Positions 16,767-26,016 of a DNA stretch of 64,000 bases are shown here, piece by piece (position 1 is the first letter of the stretch; each line of letters opens with the position of its first letter). The position numbers and the translations under genes are program-made. Where the stretch lies: NCBI GenBank assembly GCA_031549085.1, contig JAVBQL010000012.1, positions 1 through 64,000 of the forward strand. The letters are read 5' to 3'. The DNA is from JAVBQL01 sp031549085 (lineage in GTDB: Bacteria > Spirochaetota > GWE2-31-10 > MWDO01). The notes beneath the pieces are model-generated. The model did no database searches. It was not told where the DNA came from and saw nothing but the letters and a program-made list of their open reading frames with translations.

Positions 16767-17972
16767 TTACTCTTCTAAAATGTATATTTCAACTCTTCTA
16801 TTTTTCATTCGTCCCTTCATTGTCTCATTAGAATCTAAAGGAACTTCTCCACCTCTTCCAATACATGATGTATTCTCATGGTCTATACTATCTTTCTCTA
16901 TTAAATACTCAGCAACACTTCGGGCTCTCTCAAGGGAGAGAGCATCTCTTTCACTTTTTGTTCCTCTATCTGTTGTGTGCCCCTCTATAAGGATAGGGTT
17001 ATCTTTGAATTTTTTCAATATATCAGATATTTTATCCAATCTCTCTCTCTCTTTTGGAAGAAGTTTTGATGAATCTGGATTAAACTGTACATTATCTATA
17101 GATAATTTGACTCCTTTCTCATCTTTTTCAACTTCAATATCAACAATATCTCTCTCTTTTAAAGTGTTTTTTAGATCCTTAATAATTTTATCTTTATTCA
17201 TCTCTTTTATATCATTCCAGACCCTAATTCCATCATCAATAAATTCTATTGCCTCTCTTTTATTGTGAGGATTTAAAATTGTAAATATATAATCTCTCTG
17301 ATACTCCTCTTTTACCCTACTGCCAGCACTATGATCAAAATATATTGTTCCCATCATTTTAGCATTTAGGTTTAATATAGATGGGTGCATCTCTATAACA
17401 CCATCATTGTCTCTATTTATCTCATATTTATATTTTATTACAGAGACTTTTTTATTAAACTGTTTTTCATCATAACCAATGAACTCATACTCTACATCAA
17501 CAGGAAAAGTTGATAAAATTCCATCCCCAAATATGTCTTGTACCTCAATGCCATTAGCTCTCCATTTTTCACCAACAGCAACATCTTTATCTGGAAAAGT
17601 AGGTATATTTCTAAGTGTGGGCAAAAGAAACTGACTATTTATATCCATATTTCCAAATTCATCTCGATAAAATATGGATACATAGGTTTTGGTTATATCT
17701 TGGATTTTTGAGCTACTAAATTTGTTTAAATTAGAGTATGATGTATCCTCTTTTATTAAATACTTACCATCTTTGTGAGATAATACCTCTGCTATGGTTT
17801 TTATGTTTTGGCTATACTCTAACAAAAATTTGCCATTTGAATATTGTCTACCATTTATCGTACAAACTATTCTTCTTTTTGTGCTTTCAGAAGGATTAAA
17901 TTTGAATCTTTCAGAGTGTAAGATAAAAGGAAATACTATTATAAGTATAATAGATATAAATATTCTTTTCAT
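16767..17972 (-). CDS. OmpA-family peptidoglycan-binding protein
   Basis: A 401-residue exported protein. A signal peptide (MKRIFISIILIIVFPFILHS) starts at ATG 17972; a TTG at 17987 is in frame but lies outside the typical Lys-Arg start. About 250 residues of beta-rich sequence, of a type I cannot name, precede a C-terminal OmpA domain (about 280-401): VQFNPDSSKLLP, ILIEGHTTDRGTKSERDALSLERARSVAEYL and GRMKNRRVEIYI, including the Asp and Arg that hold the diaminopimelate of murein. It would link the outer envelope to the wall. The gap of about 89 bases to the immunophilin gene on the same strand could still allow co-transcription. Confidence 0.87.
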   Translation of the reverse strand: MKRIFISIILIIVFPFILHSERFKFNPSESTKRRIVCTINGRQYSNGKFLLEYSQNIKTIAEVLSHKDGKYLIKEDTSYSNLNKFSSSKIQDITKTYVSIFYRDEFGNMDINSQFLLPTLRNIPTFPDKDVAVGEKWRANGIEVQDIFGDGILSTFPVDVEYEFIGYDEKQFNKKVSVIKYKYEINRDNDGVIEMHPSILNLNAKMMGTIYFDHSAGSRVKEEYQRDYIFTILNPHNKREAIEFIDDGIRVWNDIKEMNKDKIIKDLKNTLKERDIVDIEVEKDEKGVKLSIDNVQFNPDSSKLLPKERERLDKISDILKKFKDNPILIEGHTTDRGTKSERDALSLERARSVAEYLIEKDSIDHENTSCIGRGGEVPLDSNETMKGRMKNRRVEIYILEE

Positions 17973-18027
17973 AAAAAATATACCCAAACTTTTATTTAAT
18001 AATTTATTTTATATGTTTTACAAATGT

Positions 18028-18297
18028 TTAATCATATGGAAATTGACACTCAATTAGCTCTTTTATTTTACCTATTGCAATATCAGCATCACTTCCCTTA
18101 GCTTCTATAGTTACCTGAGTGTTATATCCAAGTTCAAGAATGATAACTTGTAAAACATTTTTTGCATCAGCAACAACACCATTATGAATTATTTTTACTT
18201 GAGATTCATAATTTTTAGCGGCATTGGCTATCTCTCCAGATGGCCTTGCATGTATTCCTCTATTATTTTTTACAACCGCTGTAACAAAGAGGTCCAT
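18028..18297 (-). CDS. ptsH: HPr phosphocarrier protein without the regulatory serine
   Basis: An 89-residue HPr, the small phosphoryl carrier of the phosphotransferase system. The active histidine His16 lies in GIHARPSG with the usual Ala-Arg-Pro after it. The second motif, normally containing regulatory Ser46 in AKSIMG, reads AKNVLQ, so Asn47 replaces the serine that HPr kinase would phosphorylate. No EI or EII gene is nearby, which suggests a regulatory rather than transport PTS. AAGGATT lies upstream of the ATG. Confidence 0.92.
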   Translation of the reverse strand: MDLFVTAVVKNNRGIHARPSGEIANAAKNYESQVKIIHNGVVADAKNVLQVIILELGYNTQVTIEAKGSDADIAIGKIKELIECQFPYD

Positions 18298-18449
18298 AAA
18301 TAATCCTTGTTATTTAAATTAAATATAATAGTTTCTTCAATAAAATTCCATTATTAGTACACAGAATAATAAAATTTCATATTACACCATTTTACTAAAC
18401 ATATTAAACTCCAATTTAAATCATAGATTAAACTTTTTTAATTTAAATA

Positions 18450-21400
18450 TTAAATTATGCTTTTTTGAATAGCAACTTTAATATCTACTCCATTAACATT
18501 TATTACATTTTTAGCAATATTACTACCTTTTTCTATCTTGTTTGCAAGAGTCTCATCTTTTATTATATTTTTCCAACTGCCTATTGCAGAGGCAATCTCA
18601 TTATTTGTGATATTGTGGAATATAGAAATCCTATCAGTTACGTTGAAGTTTTCCTCTTTCCTCATATTTTGTATATGTCTGATAAATTCTCTTGCTATTC
18701 CCTCCTCTATAAGCTCTTTTGTAAGGTTTGTATCCAATGCCACTGTAAGAGTTCCATCATTCAATATTGTTAGTCCCTCTTTCTCCTTTCTTTCTATTAA
18801 AACATCTTCTTTTGATAGTAGGAGCTCACTTCCATTAAACATAAGTTTTATATTTTTATCAGCTTCGAGATCATCTACCTCTTTTGAGCCAAATTGAGTG
18901 ATAAGTTCTGCAATGGCCTTCATATCTTTGCCAACTCTCTTTCCAAGTACTCTGAAGTTTGCTTTGCAGGAGAGGGTTACAAGTTTCTCCTCCTCCTTTT
19001 CATAGAGGACATTTTTTACATTAAGCTCCTCCTGTATTATGCTCTCCATCTTCTTTAATAGCTCTATCTCTCTCTCATTTTTGGTTATTAAATAGACTCC
19101 ATTTAGAGGTTTTCTTAAATTTATCTCTACTTTTGCTCTTAGAGCTCGCCCCATCTCAACACACTTTTGTACCAACTCCATCTCTCTCTCTAGCATCTCA
19201 TCACGTATTTTATCGTTTGGAGTAGGGTAGTCGCATAGGTGTATAGATATAGGCATAGAGTCTGTTCTTAAGTTTTGATATATCTCTTCAGTCAAAAATG
19301 GAGCTATAGGAGCAGCAACTAAACAAAACTTCAACAATGCATTATATAAGGTAGAATATGCTTCAAACTTATCAGAGTCATTTTCAGATTTCCAGAACCT
19401 GCGTCTTGATCGCCTTATATACCAGTTTGTTAATTGGTCTATATAGCTGTACAAGGTTTTTATAGCAAGGCTAAAATCATACTCTGCCATAGCTTTATCA
19501 ACAGAGGTGATTAGCAACTCTGTAAAACTATTAAGCCATATATCGAGAGGGTTTGAAAATATATTTGTCAATTTCGACTGGTCAAAACCATCAACATTGG
19601 CATATGTTATAAAAAATGAGTATGAATTCCATAGTGGGAGGTGAAAGTTTTTTATAACCTCATTAACACCTGTTTCACTAAAGAGAAGATCACCAGCTTT
19701 TACTGCAGCAGAGTTCATAAGGAAGAGTCTCAAGGCATCAGCGCCATACTTATCAAAGACCTCATCAACTTCGGGATAGTTTTTCAGTCTCTTTGACATC
19801 TTTCGCCCATCTTCAGCAAGAACAAGCCCATTCACAACAACATTGTTAAAAGCGTTCTTATCAAATAGGGCAGCTCCAAGAACTACAAGGGTATAGAACC
19901 AACCTCTAGTCTGGTCAAGCCCCTCTGCTATAAAGTCAGCTGGATAGGTAGCTTCAAACTTCTCCTTATTTTCAAAAGGGTAGTGGTTCTGTGCATATGG
20001 CATAGCACCGGACTCAAACCAGCAATCCAATACCTCTTCAACTCTAGTAGATTTTCCGCCGCAATCTGGACAGTTGAACTCTATCTTATCAACATATTGC
20101 TTATGAAGGTCACTGACTTTTGTCTTTGATAGGGTCTCAAGCTCATTTATACTACCAATAGCATGTCTCTTTCCACACTTCTCGCATATCCATACAGGTA
20201 TAGGACAGCCCCAATATCTGTTTCTGCTTATAGCCCAATCTATTGCCTGAGCGATCCACTTACCAAAGCGTCCCTCTTTTATATGTTCAGGCACCCAATT
20301 GATCTTCTCATTTGCATTTATCATGCTCTGTTTGATTTTTTGTATATCAACAAACCAGCTGGATATGGCTCTATATATTAGAGGCTCATCACATCGCCAG
20401 CAGTGAGGATAGCTATGCTGATATGTCTCATGTTTAACAAGCTTCTTCTCTTCTTTGAGCTTCTTTATTATATCTTTATCAGCCTTCTTTATATTGACGC
20501 CATTAAAGTCATATACCTCTTCAGTGAATTGCCCCTCTGCATCTATTGGCAGTGGTGCTGGAAGGCCATTTTTTTTACCTATTTCGGCATCATCTTCACC
20601 AAATGCAGGCGCAATATGGACTATTCCAGTACCAGATTCGGTGGTTACATGGTGACCTGCCACAACAACAAAAGCTCCATCTTTCTCAAAGTTTTTAAAG
20701 TATGGCAGTAGAGGTATATATTTTTTGCCTACAAGCTCTTTTCCATTAAATTCTCTTACTATCTTTATCTTCTCTGCCTCTTTATAGTAGTTAGGCAAGC
20801 GATCTTTTGCCAATATGTATCTGTTTTCACCATCTTCTATCTCTACATAATCTATAGATTCTCCAACTGCCAAAGCAACATTAGATGGAAGTGTCCATGG
20901 TGTAGTTGTCCATGCCAATATTTTAGCCTCTTCATCTTTTAATTGAAATGCAACAGTTATTGCTGGATCTTGTGTATCTTTGTAGCCCTGATTGGTTTCA
21001 AAATTTGATAGTGGAGTAGTACACCTATTACAGTATGGCAATATTTTGAAGCCCTCATATATCAAGCCCTTATCCCATAATGTTTTGAACACCCACCATA
21101 TTGACTCCATATAGTATGGATCCATTGTTTTATATGAGTTTTCAAAATCTACCCATCGTCCCATCCTATTGACAGATTTCTCCCACTCATTGGTGTAGCG
21201 AAGAACACTATCTTTACATGCGTCATTGAATTTATCTATACCAAATGCCAATATATCTTTTTTACTATTTAAATGTAGCTCTTTCTCAATTAGATTCTCA
21301 ACAGGAAGCCCATGGCAGTCCCAACCCCAGCGCCTCTCTACATATTTCCCTTTCATCGTTTGATAGCGAGGAACAATATCTTTTATGGTACCAGGAAGAA

Positions 21401-21578
21401 TATGTCCATAGTGAGGAAGTCCAGTTGCGAAGGGAGGACCATCATAGAAGACAAACTGCTCTCCGTTTTTAGTTTTTTCTAATGATTTTTCAAAACATTT
21501 GTTATCTTTCCAAAACTTTAGTATTGCTTCCTCTTGTTTTGCAAAACTAACATTTTTATCTATATCTTTAAATGACAT
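18450..21578 (-). CDS. ileS: Isoleucyl-tRNA synthetase, eukaryote-like type 2
   Basis: A 1042-residue class I synthetase charging tRNA-Ile. The HIGH-type motif is in ATGLPHYGHILPGTIKDIV, then ERRWGWDCHGLPVE, the editing domain (TTPWTLPSNVALAVG, GTGIVHIAPAFGEDD), zinc-type CxxC pairs (PYCNRC, HCWRC, ICEKCG, NCPDCGG) and KMSKRLKNYP. The GLPHYGH and KMSKR forms plus the long C-terminal region are those of IleRS2, the eukaryote-like form shared by many spirochaetes and typically insensitive to mupirocin. GAGAG is the probable binding site. No T-box leader was seen upstream. Confidence 0.95.
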   Translation of the reverse strand: MSFKDIDKNVSFAKQEEAILKFWKDNKCFEKSLEKTKNGEQFVFYDGPPFATGLPHYGHILPGTIKDIVPRYQTMKGKYVERRWGWDCHGLPVENLIEKELHLNSKKDILAFGIDKFNDACKDSVLRYTNEWEKSVNRMGRWVDFENSYKTMDPYYMESIWWVFKTLWDKGLIYEGFKILPYCNRCTTPLSNFETNQGYKDTQDPAITVAFQLKDEEAKILAWTTTPWTLPSNVALAVGESIDYVEIEDGENRYILAKDRLPNYYKEAEKIKIVREFNGKELVGKKYIPLLPYFKNFEKDGAFVVVAGHHVTTESGTGIVHIAPAFGEDDAEIGKKNGLPAPLPIDAEGQFTEEVYDFNGVNIKKADKDIIKKLKEEKKLVKHETYQHSYPHCWRCDEPLIYRAISSWFVDIQKIKQSMINANEKINWVPEHIKEGRFGKWIAQAIDWAISRNRYWGCPIPVWICEKCGKRHAIGSINELETLSKTKVSDLHKQYVDKIEFNCPDCGGKSTRVEEVLDCWFESGAMPYAQNHYPFENKEKFEATYPADFIAEGLDQTRGWFYTLVVLGAALFDKNAFNNVVVNGLVLAEDGRKMSKRLKNYPEVDEVFDKYGADALRLFLMNSAAVKAGDLLFSETGVNEVIKNFHLPLWNSYSFFITYANVDGFDQSKLTNIFSNPLDIWLNSFTELLITSVDKAMAEYDFSLAIKTLYSYIDQLTNWYIRRSRRRFWKSENDSDKFEAYSTLYNALLKFCLVAAPIAPFLTEEIYQNLRTDSMPISIHLCDYPTPNDKIRDEMLEREMELVQKCVEMGRALRAKVEINLRKPLNGVYLITKNEREIELLKKMESIIQEELNVKNVLYEKEEEKLVTLSCKANFRVLGKRVGKDMKAIAELITQFGSKEVDDLEADKNIKLMFNGSELLLSKEDVLIERKEKEGLTILNDGTLTVALDTNLTKELIEEGIAREFIRHIQNMRKEENFNVTDRISIFHNITNNEIASAIGSWKNIIKDETLANKIEKGSNIAKNVINVNGVDIKVAIQKSII

Positions 21579-21661
21579 TTTTTTCTCTCTATTGTTTATA
21601 TTAGTCTATCAAAATGATCCTTCTAATATATTTAAGTTTCAAGAAAAAATCAATACCTAAA

Positions 21662-21685
21662 TTGAACTATTTTTGAATAGTTCAA
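21662..21685. promoter_or_regulatory. Perfect 10-bp inverted repeat between divergent ileS and cupin genes
   Basis: TTGAACTATT-TTTG-AATAGTTCAA lies in the 166-base divergent spacer, 84 bases before the ileS start and 60 before the cupin start. No T run follows on either strand, so an operator is more likely than a terminator. A TATAAT box at 21722-21727 could serve the cupin gene. Confidence 0.4.
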
Positions 21686-21744
21686 AACATTGACTTTTTT
21701 ATAACAATACTTTAAGTTTCTTATAATTTGATAGGAGTAATTTT

Positions 21745-22098
21745 ATGGATAAAATAAATTTCAAAGATGCTAGTAAAAAAATTGAAAACATATATGAATA
21801 CAATCTTCTATCCAAATTAAATGATCACACTTTTACAATGGTCAAAGTAGAAAATAGAGTACTGGACTTTCATACTCATAGAGATTCTGATGAGGCTTTT
21901 TATATTATTGAAGGTAAAATGAAAATAGAGCTTGAAAATAAAATTGTTGAATTGAATGAGGGAGATATGTTTGTTGTCAAAAAAGGTATTTCGCATAGAC
22001 CCATTTGTGAAGGGTTTGTTACATGTCTGCTTATCGAAAAAGTTGGAACGCTAACAGCTGAGAATTCTCCAGGGACTCATAAAAATAATATATCTTAA
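21745..22098 (+). CDS. Small single-domain cupin protein
   Basis: A 117-residue cupin. Motif 1, LDFHTHRDSDEAFYIIEGKM, offers two His and a Glu as metal ligands; motif 2, GDMFVVKKGISHRP, offers the last His. Such small cupins bind a metal and a small molecule, and their roles range from sugar isomerases to ligand sensors; the specific role is not visible. It has a good ATAGGAG site. It is the only plus-strand gene between the chemoreceptor/UDG block and 32648, and its last four bases overlap the end of the convergent birA gene. Confidence 0.8.
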   Translation: MDKINFKDASKKIENIYEYNLLSKLNDHTFTMVKVENRVLDFHTHRDSDEAFYIIEGKMKIELENKIVELNEGDMFVVKKGISHRPICEGFVTCLLIEKVGTLTAENSPGTHKNNIS

Positions 22099-22826
22099 AA
22101 TTGAATTGGCTCTATCTTTAGATCTCCAGATATTATCTCTATCAGTTCCCCATTATCTCTCTCAAATATTACAATTCCATCATCTTTAATATTTAAAACT
22201 TTTCCTTTTGCGATATCCTCTCCATTTTGCCAAGAGGCACTTTTGTTTATTATGTTGGCTTCTATAAAATACTCTTTTTTTATTATTTCTACTCCACCTT
22301 TTGAGTTTAGTATATCAAGTTGTTTTTTTATATTTTTTATATACTCTCTTGTAAACTTGTTCAAGTCAATATTTTTTTTTGTCTCTAAAGATATCGATGT
22401 GGCTCTCTTTTCTATTTTTTCGAAGTCAGTTTCGTTATTATTAATATTTATTCCAATTCCTATAATAATTCTAGATATTTTTCCATTTTGCCATTCACTT
22501 TCAGCCAATACACCCGCTAATTTTCCATTTTTTATGTAAATATCATTTGGCCACTTTATCCAATTATTTTTTATTTTATATTTTTTTAAGATTTTTGTTA
22601 ATGAGAGTGACATAGTTGCAATTAGCCATATAGGTGATACATATTTTTCTGGATGTAGTAATAGCGAAAGTGAGAGATTTTTGTTCTCCTCTGTTATCCA
22701 GCTTCTATTTTCTCTTCCTCTTCCAGCTGTTTGGTTGAATGTGTAGAGTATAGTATCCTCTTTTTGTGGATTATTTTTTAAATAGAGGTTTGTAGAGTCT
22801 ACCTTTTCAATATATATCTCTTTCAT
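22095..22826 (-). CDS. birA: Biotin-protein ligase (monofunctional BirA)
   Basis: A 243-residue ligase that activates biotin with ATP and attaches it to carboxylase carrier domains. The biotinyl-AMP loop GRGRENRSW is at residues about 35-43, followed by NNWIKWPNDIYI, GKLAGVLAESEWQNG and GIGININN, then a short C-terminal domain. There is no N-terminal helix-turn-helix, so it cannot repress biotin genes. It follows rsgA by 15 bases in the same direction. No biotin-dependent carboxylase gene lies in this window. Confidence 0.92.
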   Translation of the reverse strand: MKEIYIEKVDSTNLYLKNNPQKEDTILYTFNQTAGRGRENRSWITEENKNLSLSLLLHPEKYVSPIWLIATMSLSLTKILKKYKIKNNWIKWPNDIYIKNGKLAGVLAESEWQNGKISRIIIGIGININNNETDFEKIEKRATSISLETKKNIDLNKFTREYIKNIKKQLDILNSKGGVEIIKKEYFIEANIINKSASWQNGEDIAKGKVLNIKDDGIVIFERDNGELIEIISGDLKIEPIQF

Positions 22827-22841
22827 TTATAATAATTTCAC

Positions 22842-23774
22842 CTATATTTCAGAGTCAGATATCTTCTCTATGGTCTCTCTTATTCTGAGGTAGCTCTCAT
22901 ATCTAAACTCCTCTATATCACCGTTTTCAAGAGCTTCCAACACTCTGCAGTTTGGTTCATCAATATGCTGACAGGTTGGAAATCTACAATCTGCTCTAAA
23001 CTCATCAAAATCTCTAAAGAAGGCTTCAACATCATTAGGTTTATCTATATACACCGCAAGCTCTCTAATACCTGGGGTATCTATTATATGTCCACCAAAT
23101 GAGAGGGGGTAGACCTGTGAAAATGTAGTTGTATGTCTTCCTCTATTAAATTTCTTATTAATTTCACCAACTCTTATTTTACTATATTGCTCATCGATTC
23201 TCTTTATAATAGAGCTCTTTCCAACACCAGATCTCCCATTAAAACTGCAAAGTTTATCTTTTATCTTGTCCTTTAATTTGTCTATTCCACTATTTGTAAC
23301 AGTTGATACATCAATGGTCTCTATATTTAGTTTTTCATAGGTATTTTTTGCGAGTTCATAGAGCTCTCTATTATCATCATTCAGTAAATCTATTTTATTG
23401 AAAACAATCAATAGAGGAATTTTCATATAGTCAGCACTTATAATACACCTATCTATAAAAAATGGGCGAAGTGGCGGGGTATCAATGGAATCAACAACTA
23501 TCAGGTAGTCAAGATTAGCAACAATTGTTTGAATCTCTCTTCCACTATTTTTCAGGCGGCGAAACTCGTTTTTTCTCTCATATCTTGATATTATTCTTCC
23601 AGTTTTAGCATCAATTTTTTCAAACCGTACTCTATCTCCAGCAACCAAAGGTGAGAGCTCCTTTCTATTTTTTATAGAGAATTCTGTATCTAATATTTTA
23701 CCTTTTATTGTGGATTGGTATATTTTGTTTTCTTGCTTATCTAGGACATAAAAAATTGATCTTACGCCTGACAT
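22842..23774 (-). CDS. rsgA: RsgA, 30S-subunit assembly GTPase
   Basis: A 310-residue circularly permuted GTPase that proofreads maturing 30S ribosomal subunits. Order seen: OB-fold N-terminus, G4 IVFNKIDLL, then G1 GRSGVGKSS, switch RGRHTTTF, G3 DTPGIRE, and a C-terminal zinc site CRFPTCQHIDEPNC. The G4-before-G1 order is diagnostic. ATG 23774 lies 11 bases after the murI stop; a TTG at 23795 inside murI is also in frame and less likely. Confidence 0.95.
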   Translation of the reverse strand: MSGVRSIFYVLDKQENKIYQSTIKGKILDTEFSIKNRKELSPLVAGDRVRFEKIDAKTGRIISRYERKNEFRRLKNSGREIQTIVANLDYLIVVDSIDTPPLRPFFIDRCIISADYMKIPLLIVFNKIDLLNDDNRELYELAKNTYEKLNIETIDVSTVTNSGIDKLKDKIKDKLCSFNGRSGVGKSSIIKRIDEQYSKIRVGEINKKFNRGRHTTTFSQVYPLSFGGHIIDTPGIRELAVYIDKPNDVEAFFRDFDEFRADCRFPTCQHIDEPNCRVLEALENGDIEEFRYESYLRIRETIEKISDSEI

Positions 23775-23784
23775 TATAAGTCCA

Positions 23785-24576
23785 TCACTTATCAATGTGT
23801 CTTACCATTATAGTATCAAATATTTTCAATTTGCTGTTTATCTTTTTATATTTATCAAGACTATTCTCATCACTTAGAAAAAGTATTCGCTCTGGTTTAT
23901 CAGAGTCTATTGAGCCATCTGATACTGCTTTAATTCTATTAGAGACCCCCTCTCTTGGGTCTATAATATTTATTCTATTTTCAAAATAACTCTCTATATC
24001 ATCTTTTATGAAAGAATAGTGAGTACACCCCAAAACTAGAGTATCTATATCATTCTCTTTGAAAATTTTTAGCTCCTCATCAATTACTCTCTTTTTCTCA
24101 TCTTGAGAGTAGTCCTCTTCCACTATCTTTACCAAAGGGTTTGATGCCTTCATAAAGACACTCTTATTTTTAGCAAACTCATCAACCAGATTTGAAAGAT
24201 ATTCAAGCTCTACAGTTGTTTCGGTAGCTATTACACCTATTTTATCATTTTTTGTAATTTCAGCAGCAACTTTTATAGGTGGAACAGTTCCAATTATTGG
24301 AATATCTGTATACTCTCTTAAAGGTGCAAGTGCAGAGACAGAAGCAGTATTGCAAGCTATTACAATTAGTGCAATGTCAAAATCTTTTTTTAAGTTATCA
24401 TAGATATCTTTAATATATCTAAAAAGTTCTTCTTTACTCTTTTTACCATATGGAAAGTGGATCGTGTCACCAAAATAGATAATATTTGCATGGCTATTAT
24501 TTTTTAGATAGTAGTGAAGAATCGATAAGCCACCCTGTCCTGAATCTAAAAATAGAGCAAATTTTCTACTTTCCAT
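23785..24576 (-). CDS. murI: Glutamate racemase
   Basis: A 263-residue enzyme making D-glutamate for peptidoglycan. FLDSGQGGLSIL carries the catalytic-loop DSGxGG, VIACNTASVSAL the first catalytic cysteine, and LGCTHYSFI the second cysteine with its neighbouring His. Length is normal. AGAGGAAAT precedes the ATG. It lies 25 bases downstream of the parvulin gene and overlaps the rsgA start region. Confidence 0.95.
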   Translation of the reverse strand: MESRKFALFLDSGQGGLSILHYYLKNNSHANIIYFGDTIHFPYGKKSKEELFRYIKDIYDNLKKDFDIALIVIACNTASVSALAPLREYTDIPIIGTVPPIKVAAEITKNDKIGVIATETTVELEYLSNLVDEFAKNKSVFMKASNPLVKIVEEDYSQDEKKRVIDEELKIFKENDIDTLVLGCTHYSFIKDDIESYFENRINIIDPREGVSNRIKAVSDGSIDSDKPERILFLSDENSLDKYKKINSKLKIFDTIMVRHIDK

Positions 24577-24601
24577 ATTTCCTCTGTTTAAAGTTAATCT
24601 C

Positions 24602-25960
24602 TTAAATACCTTCCTTTTTTATTAGTTCATTTAGAACATCTTCATGAATAACAAGTCTATTATCACTTACAATTTTTCTATATAGCTCATACCTAGCTTC
24701 CTGTATTTTTCCCTGCTCAAGTTTTTGAGAGATAAATTTTACAACTTCATCAATCTTTTGCACATACATTTTTCCATTATCTTGTTTAAAAGTAAAGAGG
24801 GTATTTATATTTTTATTATAAAAGTCCTCTATTTCAGCTCTTGTTACAGGTGGTATTACAAGATGTTTCTCTATATAAGCATTTATCAGGCTTAAGTTCT
24901 CTTTCTCTTCCATTATCTTTTTGAAATCATCTGATTTTTCAACTTCATCTTCATATATCATACATTTGACAGCAAGATTTAAACTCATACTTTTGAGAAG
25001 GTTCTCTAGCTCTTGTAAGGTTGGGGCAGGGAAGCCACTATCTTTTGTATATCCATCAACAACTTCGAAGAACTCTCTCTTTGTTATAGATTTATCTTTA
25101 TATGTTGCAAGAGGTTCACTATCTCCATATTTTTTATCTTTTAATCTCTCTGGAAATATTTTTAAGTCGTGACTCGCTAGGATCTTATCAAACCATTTTT
25201 TCTCAAGATCCTCCTCTCTTTCTCTATAAACCATATCATAGAGATCTTTATCAGCCAAAAGCTCCTCTTTTGAGAGCTCTTCTATCTTATCTATAAAGAT
25301 TATATGGTAGCCTAATGATGTCTCTATTACATGAGAGATCTTTTGAGGCTTAAGCTTTTTCATAGCTGAATCAATTTCCTCTTCCATTATACCAAGTCTT
25401 ATATCTCCAACATAGCCACCATTAATTGAGGTTATATCATCAGAATATTTTTTTGCATTCTCTTTAAAAGAGTCAAGGCTTGTTATTGTCTTTGATAGAG
25501 ATTCCAGCAATTTTTTGCCCTCTTTAACTGTGTTCTCATCAAGGATGTCATGCCTCTTAACTATTTGATATAGTGAATATCTTTTATTATATTTATTTAG
25601 ATCAGATTCATCAATTTTTATTTTTGATATTACGTTCTTATTTTTCAGGTAGTCATAGGCTGTTGTATTACGAATCTCTCTCATGCTGTTTATATATTCA
25701 TCATTTTGATTTAGATTCTCCTCTTTTGCTCTATCAATAATTATCTGCTCTAATGCCAATTTTCTAATAAACTTATAGGCATCATCTCTATTTTTTATTC
25801 TCTCTTTTTCAGCTTGAGGAAGATGTTTATATATTTCAATGGCTTGACTTAGTGTGATTGTCCCTGTTTCAAACTCAGCAATAGTCTCATTTTTGCTCTC
25901 TTTAGAGCATGCAAATATTAGAGAGATGGCAACTACTATGATTAAACTTTTTAATTTCAT
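24602..25960 (-). CDS. Parvulin-type (SurA/PrsA-like) peptidyl-prolyl isomerase lipoprotein
   Basis: A 452-residue envelope chaperone. The signal peptide ends in lipobox LIFAC at residues 14-18. An N-terminal helical domain (SurA_N-like, RDDAYKFIRKLALEQIIIDRAK) is followed by a PPIC domain about residues 128-232 (YSLYQIVKRHD, GGYVGDIRLGIM, IETSLGYHIIFIDKIEE). A second long helical part (about 275-452) does not show a second clear isomerase domain. It would help outer-membrane or secreted proteins fold. It is upstream of murI by 25 bases and follows pta by 56. Confidence 0.85.
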   Translation of the reverse strand: MKLKSLIIVVAISLIFACSKESKNETIAEFETGTITLSQAIEIYKHLPQAEKERIKNRDDAYKFIRKLALEQIIIDRAKEENLNQNDEYINSMREIRNTTAYDYLKNKNVISKIKIDESDLNKYNKRYSLYQIVKRHDILDENTVKEGKKLLESLSKTITSLDSFKENAKKYSDDITSINGGYVGDIRLGIMEEEIDSAMKKLKPQKISHVIETSLGYHIIFIDKIEELSKEELLADKDLYDMVYREREEDLEKKWFDKILASHDLKIFPERLKDKKYGDSEPLATYKDKSITKREFFEVVDGYTKDSGFPAPTLQELENLLKSMSLNLAVKCMIYEDEVEKSDDFKKIMEEKENLSLINAYIEKHLVIPPVTRAEIEDFYNKNINTLFTFKQDNGKMYVQKIDEVVKFISQKLEQGKIQEARYELYRKIVSDNRLVIHEDVLNELIKKEGI

Positions 25961-26016
25961 AAAAAAATCCTAAAAACAAGAAATCTTGACTTTGTTAAAG
26001 AGGGGCTTAATAGTCC

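Noticed and set aside
21579..21744. Looked for a T-box leader upstream of ileS
   Set aside because: The spacer is too short and shows no T-box sequence or specifier-type structure, only a simple inverted repeat.
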